Shown here piece by piece: positions 8,743 through 18,052 of a stretch of 64,000 bases of DNA. The translations under genes were made by a program, and so were the position numbers. The notes below the pieces were generated by a model that was given only the letters and a program-made list of their open reading frames with translations, was not told the origin of the DNA and did not search any database. The stretch spans positions 26,768 through 90,767 of the forward strand of contig CACMHY010000005.1 of NCBI GenBank assembly GCA_902613595.1, in the 5' to 3' direction. How positions within the stretch are numbered: position 1 is the stretch's first letter; every line of letters begins with the position of its first letter. Source of the stretch: an uncultured Bacteroidota bacterium (GTDB lineage: Bacteria > Bacteroidota > Bacteroidia > Flavobacteriales > Flavobacteriaceae).

Positions 8743-10101
8743 ATGGAAGTTATAAAGGATATTCGGTCACGTAAAGGTGCGAATCTCAACTTAAAAGGCG
8801 GTGCAGAGAAAATTTTAGACACGACTGTTTTACCTTCAATCTTTGCTCTTCGTCCTGACGATTTTTTTGGAACCACCCCTAAACTTCTTCTGAAAGAGGG
8901 TGCTAGAGTAAAGAAGGGTTCTCCAATCTACTTTAGTAAAAAAAATCCTAGCGTCAAAATAGTATCACCAGTATCTGGTATTATTCAAAATATTGAAAGA
9001 GGACCCAAAAGAAAAATTGAGAAAATTGTTATAGAATCTTCCGACATACAAGATTCTATTAAACATTCTGTATCAGACTGGGAAAAAAAAAATCGAGAGG
9101 ACTTAAAGCTTCTACTCGCTGAAAGTGGAAATTGGCCATTCATTCATCAAAGACCTTATGGTACAATGGCTAATCCAACTGATACACCAAAAGCCATTTT
9201 TGTTTCGACTGTGAAAACAGACCCTTTGCATGTAGATGTTCAATTTATTTTAAAAGATCAAAAAAATGATTTTCAGTTAGGTATAGACTTGCTAAATAAA
9301 TTGGTAGACCAACCTGTTTTTTTGGGTGTAGAAAAAATATTTTCTGACTATTTTGGATCAATAGAAGGAGTTCAGCATTATACTGTACAAGGTCCACACC
9401 CAGCGGGTAATTTAAGTTTACACATCCAGAAATTATGTCCTTTAAATATAGGAGAACGTATTTGGACTGTAAATGCTGAGGATGTTGCTAATTTAGGAAG
9501 ATTTATTAGTTCAGGAATTTTTTGTTCTAGGCGAACTATTGCAATATCTGGCAATGCAGTTGAGCACCCTAAATATTTTCAGACAAGTATTGGTGCAGAC
9601 TTACAACCATTTTTAAAAAAAGTTGGAATAATTAAGGAAAAAATAAGGGTTGTTAATGGTGATGTTCTTACAGGGGATACATCATTTGATAGACCATTTT
9701 TAGGATATTTCAATAACCTAGTAAGCATTATACCAGAGGGGGATAAATATAGAATGTTTGGGTGGCTGCCTTTTATTGATAATAATATTTTGAGTTTGTC
9801 TAATACTTCTTTATCAAGGATTTTTAATCGTAAGGGTTTTGATGTCGATACAAATCTAAATGGAGAGGAACGGGCCCTTGTTGTCACGGGTGAGATGGAA
9901 AAAATATTTCCATTAGATATTTACCCAATGCAACTCATAAAAGCTTGCATGGCGGGTGACATTGAAAAAATGGAAGTTCTTGGAATTTATGAAGTAGTTC
10001 CTGAGGACTTTGGGCTTGTAGATTATTCAAATACCTCTAAGATTGAGGCTCAAGAAATTATCCGTCAGGGAATTGAATTAATGATTAGTGAAGTAGGTTA
10101 A
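8743..10101 (+). CDS. nqrA: Na+-translocating NADH:quinone reductase subunit A
   Basis: NqrA is the soluble cytoplasmic subunit of the Na+-NQR complex, which oxidises NADH, reduces ubiquinone or menaquinone and pumps Na+ outward. The 452-residue length and the start KGGAEKILDTTVLPSIFAL, the LLLKEGARVKKGSPIYF biotinyl/lipoyl-like hairpin, VQGPHPAGNLSLHIQKLCP and VVTGEMEKIFPLDIYPMQL are typical. It is the first gene of six in the order A-B-C-D-E-F with gaps of 0 to 9 bases, so one transcript from the promoter at 8689-8717 is expected. Confidence 0.97.
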   Translation: MEVIKDIRSRKGANLNLKGGAEKILDTTVLPSIFALRPDDFFGTTPKLLLKEGARVKKGSPIYFSKKNPSVKIVSPVSGIIQNIERGPKRKIEKIVIESSDIQDSIKHSVSDWEKKNREDLKLLLAESGNWPFIHQRPYGTMANPTDTPKAIFVSTVKTDPLHVDVQFILKDQKNDFQLGIDLLNKLVDQPVFLGVEKIFSDYFGSIEGVQHYTVQGPHPAGNLSLHIQKLCPLNIGERIWTVNAEDVANLGRFISSGIFCSRRTIAISGNAVEHPKYFQTSIGADLQPFLKKVGIIKEKIRVVNGDVLTGDTSFDRPFLGYFNNLVSIIPEGDKYRMFGWLPFIDNNILSLSNTSLSRIFNRKGFDVDTNLNGEERALVVTGEMEKIFPLDIYPMQLIKACMAGDIEKMEVLGIYEVVPEDFGLVDYSNTSKIEAQEIIRQGIELMISEVG

Positions 10102-10110
10102 AAAAAATAT

Positions 10111-11274
10111 ATGAATATTTTGAGAAGAACATTAGATAGAATAAAGCAACCATTTGGTAAAGGCCAAAAATTTGAAAAATTTGCCCCGGCAATAAATGCA
10201 TTTGATACATTTTTATTTGTACCAAATCATACGACAAAAAAAGGTGCACATATTCGTGACGCTATTGATCTTAAAAGAACGATGGTAACTGTTATAATAG
10301 CACTTTTACCTGCATTATTATATGGTATATACAATACAGGATACCAATATTTAATTCAAACTGGAAGTCCTTTTACATTTGTAGAAGCCTTTATCCATGG
10401 AAGTTGGAAAATTGTACCAATGATAATTGTTTCTTATGTTGTAGGGTTATCAATTGAGTTTGGCTTTGCAGTTTATAGGGGTCACGAAGTAAATGAAGGT
10501 TATTTAGTCACTGGCCTCTTAATACCAATGATAATGCCTGTTGACATACCTCTTTGGATGGTTGGTTTATCGACTGCTTTTGCTGTTTTGGTCGCTAAAG
10601 AGGCTTTCGGGGGAACAGGTATGAATATCCTTAACCCTGCTCTCACAGCTAGAGCATTTGCATTTTTTGCTTATCCAACATACATGTCAGGAAATAAAGT
10701 ATGGGTTTCTGAGGCTTCAAATATAGATGCAATTTCAGGTGAAACTATTCTGGGAACTTTAGCTGCTGGAGGAAAAGTAAATTATTCTGCTATGGAAATG
10801 TTTCAAGGTTCAATACCAGGTTCGATAGCAGAAACTTCGACCTTATGGGTAGCTGTTGGTGCATTAATTTTAATTCTAACAGGTATAGGAAGTTGGCGAA
10901 TTATCGTTGGGGGTATTTTAGGCGCGTCATTCATGGGCTTTTTATTTAATCTTTGGGCAGCAAATGAACTAATGAGCTTTTCTTGGATTAATCATCTTAT
11001 AGTTGGAGGCTTTGCTTTTGGTATTGTATTTATGGCGACAGATCCAGTGTCAGCTGCCCAAACAAACCAAGGAAAATGGATATATGGTGTTTTGGTAGGA
11101 ATTTTTTGTATAATGATTCGCGTTTTTAATCCCGCTTATCCAGAGGGAGTAATGCTTGCAATTTTGTTAATGAATGTATTTGCACCAACTATTGATCATT
11201 ATGTAATAAATGGAAATATTAAGAAGCGAAGAAAACGTTGGGAAAGTTCTGTAAACCAACTTAAAACCATTTAA
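10111..11274 (+). CDS. nqrB: Na+-translocating NADH:quinone reductase subunit B
   Basis: NqrB (387 residues) is the large membrane subunit with about ten hydrophobic helices. It carries a covalently bound FMN and a riboflavin and forms part of the Na+ path. Family features include an N-terminal cytoplasmic stretch, FGGTGMNILNPALTARAFAFF and FMATDPVSAAQTNQGKW. The expected flavinylation threonine lies in DAISGETILG, so the motif reads SGET and not the more common SGAT. The stop codon directly abuts the nqrC ATG. Confidence 0.97.
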   Translation: MNILRRTLDRIKQPFGKGQKFEKFAPAINAFDTFLFVPNHTTKKGAHIRDAIDLKRTMVTVIIALLPALLYGIYNTGYQYLIQTGSPFTFVEAFIHGSWKIVPMIIVSYVVGLSIEFGFAVYRGHEVNEGYLVTGLLIPMIMPVDIPLWMVGLSTAFAVLVAKEAFGGTGMNILNPALTARAFAFFAYPTYMSGNKVWVSEASNIDAISGETILGTLAAGGKVNYSAMEMFQGSIPGSIAETSTLWVAVGALILILTGIGSWRIIVGGILGASFMGFLFNLWAANELMSFSWINHLIVGGFAFGIVFMATDPVSAAQTNQGKWIYGVLVGIFCIMIRVFNPAYPEGVMLAILLMNVFAPTIDHYVINGNIKKRRKRWESSVNQLKTI

Positions 11275-12006
11275 ATGAATAGAGATAGTAATGTTTATAC
11301 CTTTTTGTTTGCAACATTAATGGTTCTTATTGTAGCCTCTTCATTAGCTTTTACAGCAAGTTCACTTAAAGAGCGTCAAATATCAAACGTGCGTAAAGAA
11401 AAAATGCAAAATATACTCGCTACAATTGGAATTGAAACTGAGAGAGAGGAAGCTGAGGCATTATATAATAAATACATAACCGAAGAACTTACCCTGAAAG
11501 AAGATGGGAGTATTGATCCAGAGATAAATGCTTTTGATATCAAATTAAATAATGAATTGAGAAAGAGTTATTCTGACCAACGGTTTCCTATTTATGTAGC
11601 TTCGGTTGAAGAAGAAAAATACTATGTCATCCCTTTGCGTGGAAAAGGACTTTGGGATGCAATATGGGGATATATCGCTTTAGAAGAAGATAAAAATACA
11701 ATTAAAGGTGCAGTATTTGATCATAAAGCTGAAACTGCTGGTCTTGGAGCTGAAATAACTCAGCAATGGTTTCAAAACCGTTTTTTGGGTGAAAAGGTTT
11801 TTGACTCTCAAGGCAGTTTGGTTGGAATAAATGTATCTAAGACAAATAATGACCCCAAGGACTTAGATAAAGATGATCATGAAGTAGATGCAATATCTGG
11901 TGCAACAATTACAGGTGACGGTGTAACGGATATGATCAAGGAAAGGTTGACACATTATCTGCCCTATTTGAAACAAGAAAAAAGCATTGTTGCATTATAT
12001 AATTGA
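11275..12006 (+). CDS. nqrC: Na+-translocating NADH:quinone reductase subunit C
   Basis: NqrC (243 residues) has one N-terminal membrane anchor and a periplasmic FMN-binding domain. The flavinylation motif is DAISGATITGDGV near the C-terminus, where ApbE would attach FMN to the Thr by a phosphoester bond. LRGKGLWDAIWGYIALEEDK and AETAGLGAEIT are family motifs. The gene starts at the base after the nqrB stop, suggesting translational coupling. Confidence 0.97.
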   Translation: MNRDSNVYTFLFATLMVLIVASSLAFTASSLKERQISNVRKEKMQNILATIGIETEREEAEALYNKYITEELTLKEDGSIDPEINAFDIKLNNELRKSYSDQRFPIYVASVEEEKYYVIPLRGKGLWDAIWGYIALEEDKNTIKGAVFDHKAETAGLGAEITQQWFQNRFLGEKVFDSQGSLVGINVSKTNNDPKDLDKDDHEVDAISGATITGDGVTDMIKERLTHYLPYLKQEKSIVALYN

Positions 12007-12010
12007 ATCA

Positions 12011-12706
12011 ATGAAAAATAAAAAAAAATTAAATACAGAATCGACAAGTATTTTTTTTGTTAATAAAGAGAAAGAGCCTCTTTTATCAAAAAAAAATCGG
12101 AAGCTTCTAACAGATCCCATGGATGATAACAATCCAATAACTGTTCAAGTTCTAGGTATCTGTTCAGCACTTGCTATAACAGTTCAGTTAAAACCAGCAT
12201 TAGTAATGAGTATATCAGTTATGGCAGTTATGGCTGCGAGCAATGTAATCATATCCTTGCTTAGGAATCTTATACCAAACAGAATTAGAATAATTGTTCA
12301 GTTAGTCGTAGTTGCATCTATGGTTATTTTGGTAGATCAAATTTTGAGAGCTTTTGCATATGATGTAAGTAAAGAGCTATCCATCTTTATTGGCTTAATA
12401 ATAACAAATTGTATTGTAATGGGAAGACTTGAAGCATTTGCTTTAGGTAACGGTGTTTGGAAATCATTTCTTGATGGTATCGGAAATGCAGCTGGATATG
12501 GTTTCATTTTAATACTTGTTGCCTTTTTCAGAGAGCTGTTCGGTTCAGGAAAACTATTTGGCTATCAAGTTATCCCTGATTCATTTTATGAAATGGGCTA
12601 TGTAAATAATGGTTTAATGTTACTTTCTCCTATGGCACTAATTACTGTAGGTCTAATTATTTGGATTCAAAGATATCGTAACAGGATACTTATTGAAAAA
12701 AACTAG
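12011..12706 (+). CDS. nqrD: Na+-translocating NADH:quinone reductase subunit D
   Basis: NqrD is an integral membrane subunit (231 residues, about six helices) homologous to NqrE and RnfA/RnfE; the D/E pair holds a 2Fe-2S cluster in the membrane. Visible motifs are [39 protein letters not shown] and [14 protein letters not shown] choose the ATG at 12011, 4 bases after the nqrC stop. An in-frame TTG at 11987 would overlap nqrC and add eight residues not needed by the family. The N-terminal 30 residues are a charged cytoplasmic extension. Confidence 0.96.
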   Translation: MKNKKKLNTESTSIFFVNKEKEPLLSKKNRKLLTDPMDDNNPITVQVLGICSALAITVQLKPALVMSISVMAVMAASNVIISLLRNLIPNRIRIIVQLVVVASMVILVDQILRAFAYDVSKELSIFIGLIITNCIVMGRLEAFALGNGVWKSFLDGIGNAAGYGFILILVAFFRELFGSGKLFGYQVIPDSFYEMGYVNNGLMLLSPMALITVGLIIWIQRYRNRILIEKN

Positions 12707-12711
12707 AGAAA

Positions 12712-13329
12712 ATGGAATCATATTTAAATCTATTTGTAAAAAGTATTTTTGTTGAAAACATGATCTTTGCTTATTTCTTGGGAATGTGTTCCTATTTAGC
12801 TGTTTCTAAAACCGTTAAGACAGCAGTAGGTTTAGGCTTTGCAGTAATATTCGTTTTAGCAATAACAGTACCCATAAATTTTTTACTGGATACATATCTT
12901 CTAAGGCCAGGTGCTCTTTCTTGGTTTGATAAGAGCTATGCTGATCTGGATTTAAGTTTTCTAAGCTTTATTATGTTTATAGCTGTTATTGCTTCTATGG
13001 TTCAGTTAGTCGAGATGGTTGTTGAAAAATTTGCTCCTGCCCTTTATGGAGCTTTAGGAATTTTTTTGCCACTAATTGCAGTTAACTGCGCCATACTTGG
13101 AGGGTCATTATTTATGCAGCAAAAAGATTTTTCAGGAATAACAGAATCGGCAATTTATGGATTAGGTTCTGGTGTAGGGTGGTTACTTGCAATTCTAGCT
13201 ATAGCTGCTATTCGAGAAAAAATTACTTATTCAAATGTACCTGCACCCTTGAGAGGCCTGGGTATTACTTTTATTATTACGGGACTTATGGCTTTGGGAT
13301 TTATGAGTTTTATGGGAATTAAAATATAA
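12712..13329 (+). CDS. nqrE: Na+-translocating NADH:quinone reductase subunit E
   Basis: NqrE (205 residues, about six helices) pairs with NqrD and contributes cysteines to the intramembrane 2Fe-2S cluster; [16 protein letters not shown] (here [12 protein letters not shown]) and [14 protein letters not shown] hold the two expected cysteines. It is five bases behind nqrD and seven bases ahead of nqrF, within the single nqr operon. Confidence 0.96.
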   Translation: MESYLNLFVKSIFVENMIFAYFLGMCSYLAVSKTVKTAVGLGFAVIFVLAITVPINFLLDTYLLRPGALSWFDKSYADLDLSFLSFIMFIAVIASMVQLVEMVVEKFAPALYGALGIFLPLIAVNCAILGGSLFMQQKDFSGITESAIYGLGSGVGWLLAILAIAAIREKITYSNVPAPLRGLGITFIITGLMALGFMSFMGIKI

Positions 13330-13336
13330 TTTAAAA

Positions 13337-14632
13337 ATGGAATTTACAGTTGTTTTTGCGAGTATTATAGTTTTTTTAGTAGTTACCTTTATTCTAGTCG
13401 GAATGCTTTTAGGAGTTAAAGCAAAACTCTTACCATCTGGTCCTGTATCACTTTTGATTAACGGTGAAAATAAAGTAGAGGTCTCATCAGGGAGTACACT
13501 GCTGAGCACTTTAGGGAACAACAAAATATTTTTACCCTCAGCTTGTGGAGGTGGTGGGACATGTATTCAATGCAAATGCCAAGTTTTAGATGGAGGAGGA
13601 GAAATCCTTCCGACTGAAACACCACATTTTTCAAGAAAAGAGGTTGCGGATGGTTGGCGTTTGGGCTGTCAAGTTAAAGTCAAACAAGACATGGTAATCA
13701 AAGTACCAGAAGAAATTTTTGGAATTAAAAAGTATGAAGCAACTGTTGTGAGAAATTGGAATGTAGCTTCATTTATAAAAGAATTTGTCGTTGAAATCCC
13801 TGAAGAGATGGACTATAAGGCTGGAGGCTATATTCAAATAGAAATACCACAGTGTGAAGTTAAATATGAGGATATTGATATTTCTGCTCACCCTGATGAG
13901 CACCCTGGAGACCCTGACAAATTCAAGTTAGAATGGGATAAATTTGGTTTATGGCCATTAGTGATGAAGAACCCAGATATAGTCGAACGTGCTTATTCAA
14001 TGGCTTCATACCCAGCTGAAGGCAAAGAGATAATGCTAAACGTACGTATTGCAACACCACCTTTTGATAGGGCTAAAAACACCTGGAGTGACCTTAATCC
14101 TGGAGTAGCTTCTTCATATATATTTTCAAAAAAACCTGGGGATAAAGTTACAATATCAGGTCCTTATGGTGAGTTCTTCATAAATGAATCAGACTCAGAA
14201 ATGCTCTATGTTGGTGGAGGAGCTGGAATGGCACCAATGCGGTCACACCTTTATGAACTTTTTAGGACATTAAAAACTGGAAGAAAAGTCACTTTTTGGT
14301 ATGGAGGGCGATCTAAAAGAGAGTTATTTTATATTGATCATTTTAAAGCTTTGGAGAAAGACTTCTCGAATTTTAAGTTTTACATAGCCCTTTCTGAACC
14401 CCTAGAGGAGGACAATTGGACAGAAAAATCTTCTTTAGATTCTAAAGGTGATGGGTTTACGGGGTTTGTTCATCAAGTAGTAATTGATCAATATCTTTCT
14501 AATCATGATTCGCCTGAGGATATTGAAGTTTACTTTTGTGGACCACCACTTATGAATCAAGCTGTAGAAAAAATGGCTGAAGATTTTGGTGTTCCACCTG
14601 AAAATGTAAGATTCGACGATTTTGGTGGTTAA
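13337..14632 (+). CDS. nqrF: Na+-translocating NADH:quinone reductase subunit F
   Basis: NqrF is the NADH-oxidising electron entry subunit (431 residues). It has one N-terminal helix, then a 2Fe-2S ferredoxin domain with cysteines in SACGGGGTCIQCKC and RLGCQV, an FAD domain with RAYSMASYP, and an NADH-binding domain with VGGGAGMAPMRSH and VYFCGPPLMNQAV. The C-terminus ends in the FDDFGG motif. It is the last gene of the operon. No hairpin terminator is visible in the 25 bases before the convergent M16 gene, so transcripts may run into each other. Confidence 0.97.
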   Translation: MEFTVVFASIIVFLVVTFILVGMLLGVKAKLLPSGPVSLLINGENKVEVSSGSTLLSTLGNNKIFLPSACGGGGTCIQCKCQVLDGGGEILPTETPHFSRKEVADGWRLGCQVKVKQDMVIKVPEEIFGIKKYEATVVRNWNVASFIKEFVVEIPEEMDYKAGGYIQIEIPQCEVKYEDIDISAHPDEHPGDPDKFKLEWDKFGLWPLVMKNPDIVERAYSMASYPAEGKEIMLNVRIATPPFDRAKNTWSDLNPGVASSYIFSKKPGDKVTISGPYGEFFINESDSEMLYVGGGAGMAPMRSHLYELFRTLKTGRKVTFWYGGRSKRELFYIDHFKALEKDFSNFKFYIALSEPLEEDNWTEKSSLDSKGDGFTGFVHQVVIDQYLSNHDSPEDIEVYFCGPPLMNQAVEKMAEDFGVPPENVRFDDFGG

Positions 14633-14657
14633 TTACATTCTTATTTTTTTACTTTAG

Positions 14658-17609
14658 TCAAAATCCAAAGAGTGTTTCAAGAGAAACTTCTCTTATTGTA
14701 CCATATTTTTTCAAATTCTTAAAATTTATATTATCACGATTTCCTATCAACAATATGTTGTGAGGCTTATCCTTTATATATTTTTCATGAAATCTTTTTA
14801 GTTTTTCAAGTGTCATAGTTTTGACCTCATCATAAATTTTTTCTCTTATATCATAATCAACACCTTTTTTTTCTGCACTCAAATAGTATGATAAAACGGA
14901 TGATTTAGTAATGCGCTCACTTTCTATTTTATTTAAAATAGCTTTTTTTGCTATTTCAAACGCTTGCTCCGATTTAGGTAATTCATTAATTAACCCAAAC
15001 ATAGAGGATAAAGCTTCTCTTTGCTTATCATTTTGAACACCCACGTATGATAATAGATAATCTGATCGGTCAGTTTTACTCGCCTGACTGTAATTAGAAA
15101 AAACAGCATAAGCTAAGCCTTGAGCTTCTCTAATTTCCTGAAAAACTATAGAATTCATTCCACCACCAAAGTATTGATTAAATAAATTAATTGCTGCTGT
15201 TTTTTCATTATCTAAAGGCTCAAGCCTAGAGAGAAGTATAATTTCAGTTTGTACCATGTCAAAATTTGTCCAGAAAACATAATTTTTTTTGTAATCTTTT
15301 TCCTGGTATTTTTTGATTTTATTTTTTACCTCCAAAAATTTGAGTGGTATTTTGTGATACTTTTTAAGAAGAGATGTCAATGATTTTCTATCCTTATTAC
15401 CGTAGTATAAAATACGATGGGAATAGCTGGGTAATGATTTGATCAACTCAGTTAATTCTTCTTGTTTGATTTTTTTTAACTCAGAAGGTGTTAAAACATC
15501 AGAAGCTGGATTTTTTTCACCATAAATACTAAAAGATAACAATTGTCTCCTATGAATTATATTTTTGTCCTTTTTTGCATCTAATCGAGATTTAATCAAA
15601 CGTTCTACCAATTTATCCACAACATCTTGTGTTGTGATAGGATTAATTAATAAATTTTCAAAAAGTTTAATGGAAGCTTCCATATTTTCACTGAGTCCAC
15701 TTAAAGTAACTGAGGTCTCTTCACCATCGGAGGATGTTTGAAAACTATATTCTGCACCTAGGTTATAAAATGCCTTTTTTAAATTATCTGGACTTAAGCT
15801 GTCAACTCCAACATAATTCATCAATCCCGCAGCCAATCCAATTTTAGGATTTAGATTTTTACCAAAATCAAATTGATAAGTCAATTTAAATAAATCGTTT
15901 TCTTTGTTTTCTTTAGCAATAACTTCTATAGGACCAATATTATAAAAATCTAAGTCGATTTTGAAGTCAAGAAATTTTGGATTTAATTTTTTTATAGCAG
16001 TATTTGCGATAGCTTCATGGGTTTTTGATCGAACCTCTCTATTTAATGGGACTTTAGTGATCGATGGTTTTTCAATTTTTTTAACAGAATTATCTTTTCC
16101 AGTATTTTTATAAACTACAGCATAATTACTTTTGTAATATTTGTTTGTAAATTCTATGATATCCTTTTTATTTATTTCAGAAAGTCTTTCAAAGTATGAA
16201 ACTTTCTCACTCCAGTCCTCGTCTCTTGTAAAAGCCTGAACCATCGCATCAGCTCTGTAATAATTTGCAGCGTCTGAATCATCTTTTTGCATGACTGTTT
16301 TTTTCAAGTCATTTAATACAGCTATTAAAAGTTCATCGTCAAATAATCCTTTTTTAATATTATCTATTTCTGCTAAAAGTAAATTTTCAACTTCTTTTAG
16401 ACTTTGCCCTTCCTTTGGTGTTCCACTTAAAATATGAATTGAATAATCATTCATTTCTTCAATAGTGGCAAATGCCCCTAAAACTTTTTGTTTCTGAACT
16501 AAATTTAAATCGATTAGTCCTGCAGCACTGTTTGAGAGTAACATGTCTATTAATTCAACATGCATTAATCCCTCTTTATCTTTGCCATTAAATCTGAAAC
16601 CCAAAAGAACAGATTCTTTTTCTGGACCCATAACTTCTCTTCTAATCGGACTTTCAATTTCTTTCAAGGGATCATATTTTGTTTTTTTAAGTTCTAAGTT
16701 TGGTTTCCAATCCCCAAAATGCTTATCGATTAACGATATGGTTTTATCAAAATCTAATTCACCGCTCATACATATCGCAACGTTGTTAGGCTTATAATAC
16801 TTATTGAAATATTTACGAATTTCAGTTATAGAAGGATTTTTTAAATGGTCAACAGTGCCTAAAACTGATTGTTTACCATATGGATGAGAGGGGAAAAGAC
16901 TTTCAAATAGTGCCCTATACTGTTTTCTTAAGTCATTATCTAAAGCCCTATTTTTTTCCTCATAAACTGCTTCAAGTTCTGTATGAAAAAGACGATTAAC
17001 AATTTGCTTAAATCGCAAACCCTCAATTGTTAAAAAGCGTTCTAATTCATTTGAGGGTATATCAACGGTATAAACAGTTCTGTCCTCTGTTGTATATGCA
17101 TTTAACGACTTACCGCCAATTAATGATATCATTTTGTCATATTCATTTGGAATGGCGTACGACGCTGCTTTATTTGATATAGCATCAATTTTTTTATAAA
17201 ATCTTTTACGTTCCTCATTGTTTGAAATTTCAGCATATCTGTTAAATAAATTTTCTATAGAATCTAGAAGTGGCTTTTCCTTTTCGTAGTCTTTTGTACC
17301 GAAAAATTTATTGCCCTTAAACATTATATGTTCGAGATAGTGAGCCAAACCTGTATTATTTTCTGGGTCATCTTTTCCTCCCGCTTTTACCGCAGTAAAA
17401 ACATGTATTCTTGGAGCATTTTCAAATTTGCTTAAATAAACCTTCAACCCGTTATCTAAGGTATATATTCTTGTTTTTGTTGGGTCAGCAGTAACATATT
17501 CATAGCTATATTTTCCTGAAGAATTCGTTAGAGTTTGAAATGGTTTTGTTGAGCAACCTATTGATAACAATATAAAAGTAACAACAAAGAAAAATTTTCT
17601 ATAATGCAT
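14658..17609 (-). CDS. M16 family zinc metallopeptidase, lipoprotein
   Basis: A pitrilysin-like peptidase of 983 residues with two M16 repeats. A lipoprotein signal is present (LLSIGCSTKP), so it should be anchored in a periplasmic or outer membrane leaflet. The first repeat carries the inverted zinc motif HYLEH (about residues 88-92) with the downstream glutamate in ELEAVYEEKNRALDN. The second repeat (from about residue 560) keeps the R/Y-containing QEIREAQGLAYAVF segment but has no HxxEH, as is normal for the non-catalytic half. It probably degrades peptides in the envelope. It separates nqrF from the apbE pair and is transcribed against both. Confidence 0.92.
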   Translation of the reverse strand: MHYRKFFFVVTFILLSIGCSTKPFQTLTNSSGKYSYEYVTADPTKTRIYTLDNGLKVYLSKFENAPRIHVFTAVKAGGKDDPENNTGLAHYLEHIMFKGNKFFGTKDYEKEKPLLDSIENLFNRYAEISNNEERKRFYKKIDAISNKAASYAIPNEYDKMISLIGGKSLNAYTTEDRTVYTVDIPSNELERFLTIEGLRFKQIVNRLFHTELEAVYEEKNRALDNDLRKQYRALFESLFPSHPYGKQSVLGTVDHLKNPSITEIRKYFNKYYKPNNVAICMSGELDFDKTISLIDKHFGDWKPNLELKKTKYDPLKEIESPIRREVMGPEKESVLLGFRFNGKDKEGLMHVELIDMLLSNSAAGLIDLNLVQKQKVLGAFATIEEMNDYSIHILSGTPKEGQSLKEVENLLLAEIDNIKKGLFDDELLIAVLNDLKKTVMQKDDSDAANYYRADAMVQAFTRDEDWSEKVSYFERLSEINKKDIIEFTNKYYKSNYAVVYKNTGKDNSVKKIEKPSITKVPLNREVRSKTHEAIANTAIKKLNPKFLDFKIDLDFYNIGPIEVIAKENKENDLFKLTYQFDFGKNLNPKIGLAAGLMNYVGVDSLSPDNLKKAFYNLGAEYSFQTSSDGEETSVTLSGLSENMEASIKLFENLLINPITTQDVVDKLVERLIKSRLDAKKDKNIIHRRQLLSFSIYGEKNPASDVLTPSELKKIKQEELTELIKSLPSYSHRILYYGNKDRKSLTSLLKKYHKIPLKFLEVKNKIKKYQEKDYKKNYVFWTNFDMVQTEIILLSRLEPLDNEKTAAINLFNQYFGGGMNSIVFQEIREAQGLAYAVFSNYSQASKTDRSDYLLSYVGVQNDKQREALSSMFGLINELPKSEQAFEIAKKAILNKIESERITKSSVLSYYLSAEKKGVDYDIREKIYDEVKTMTLEKLKRFHEKYIKDKPHNILLIGNRDNINFKNLKKYGTIREVSLETLFGF

Positions 17610-17676
17610 AAGTTTTTTTTAAGTTCGCAAATTAATTATTTTAAAAGTGATATGGCAACAAATTAAGCTTTTCATT

Positions 17677-17684
17677 TAATTTTG
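17677..17684 (+). promoter_or_regulatory. Possible -7 element upstream of the apbE pair
   Basis: TAATTTTG matches TAnnTTTG and lies 8 bases before the ATG at 17693, which would give an almost leaderless transcript. No TTG is found at the expected -33 distance, so this is a half-site only; such a box is expected by chance in a fraction of AT-rich gaps this long. Confidence 0.35.
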
Positions 17685-17692
17685 TTTTAATT

Positions 17693-18052
17693 ATGCAACC
17701 ACTTAATAAACAAGAAATTCATCAGCTTGCGATGCAAGAAGTAGGAAACTTTTTAGAAGAAAATGGATATGAATTTTTAGCCGTTAATTCTAAAAGAAAT
17801 CGATCACCACAATTCGTATGTGTTAAAGATAAATTGCTGTTCTTTATAGTAGTAAAGGGATCTTTATACCCACAATCTCCAAAACATTATGATATTGAAT
17901 CAATGGAAAAAGTAAAAATACATGCGAAGAAAAATAATGCTAAACTTTATTATGGTGGTGTAGGATTTGCAAATGCAAAAGATTATGATATGCCTCTAAA
18001 AAAAAATAATCCTTATGTTGTCAATTTTAATGGTCTTGAGAAAATTTTATAG
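17693..18052 (+). CDS. Small protein of unknown function paired with ApbE
   Basis: A 119-residue soluble protein with no signal peptide. It belongs to a conserved flavobacterial family that is sometimes labelled as an NqrF relative, although no iron-sulfur, FAD or NADH motif is present. Recognisable stretches are FLAVNSKRNRSPQFVCVKDK, FIVVKGSLYPQSPKHYD and YYGGVGFANAKDYDMP. The fold looks like mixed alpha/beta, loosely like a restriction-endonuclease or nuclease-associated fold, but no catalytic set can be named. It overlaps apbE by about 23 bases, so the two are translationally linked, which hints at a role in flavinylation or assembly of Na+-NQR. That role is inference. Confidence 0.8.
   Translation: MQPLNKQEIHQLAMQEVGNFLEENGYEFLAVNSKRNRSPQFVCVKDKLLFFIVVKGSLYPQSPKHYDIESMEKVKIHAKKNNAKLYYGGVGFANAKDYDMPLKKNNPYVVNFNGLEKIL

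Noticed and set aside
11987..12010. Longer nqrD start at TTG 11987
   Set aside because: It overlaps nqrC and adds residues not seen in the family; the ATG at 12011 follows the nqrC stop directly.
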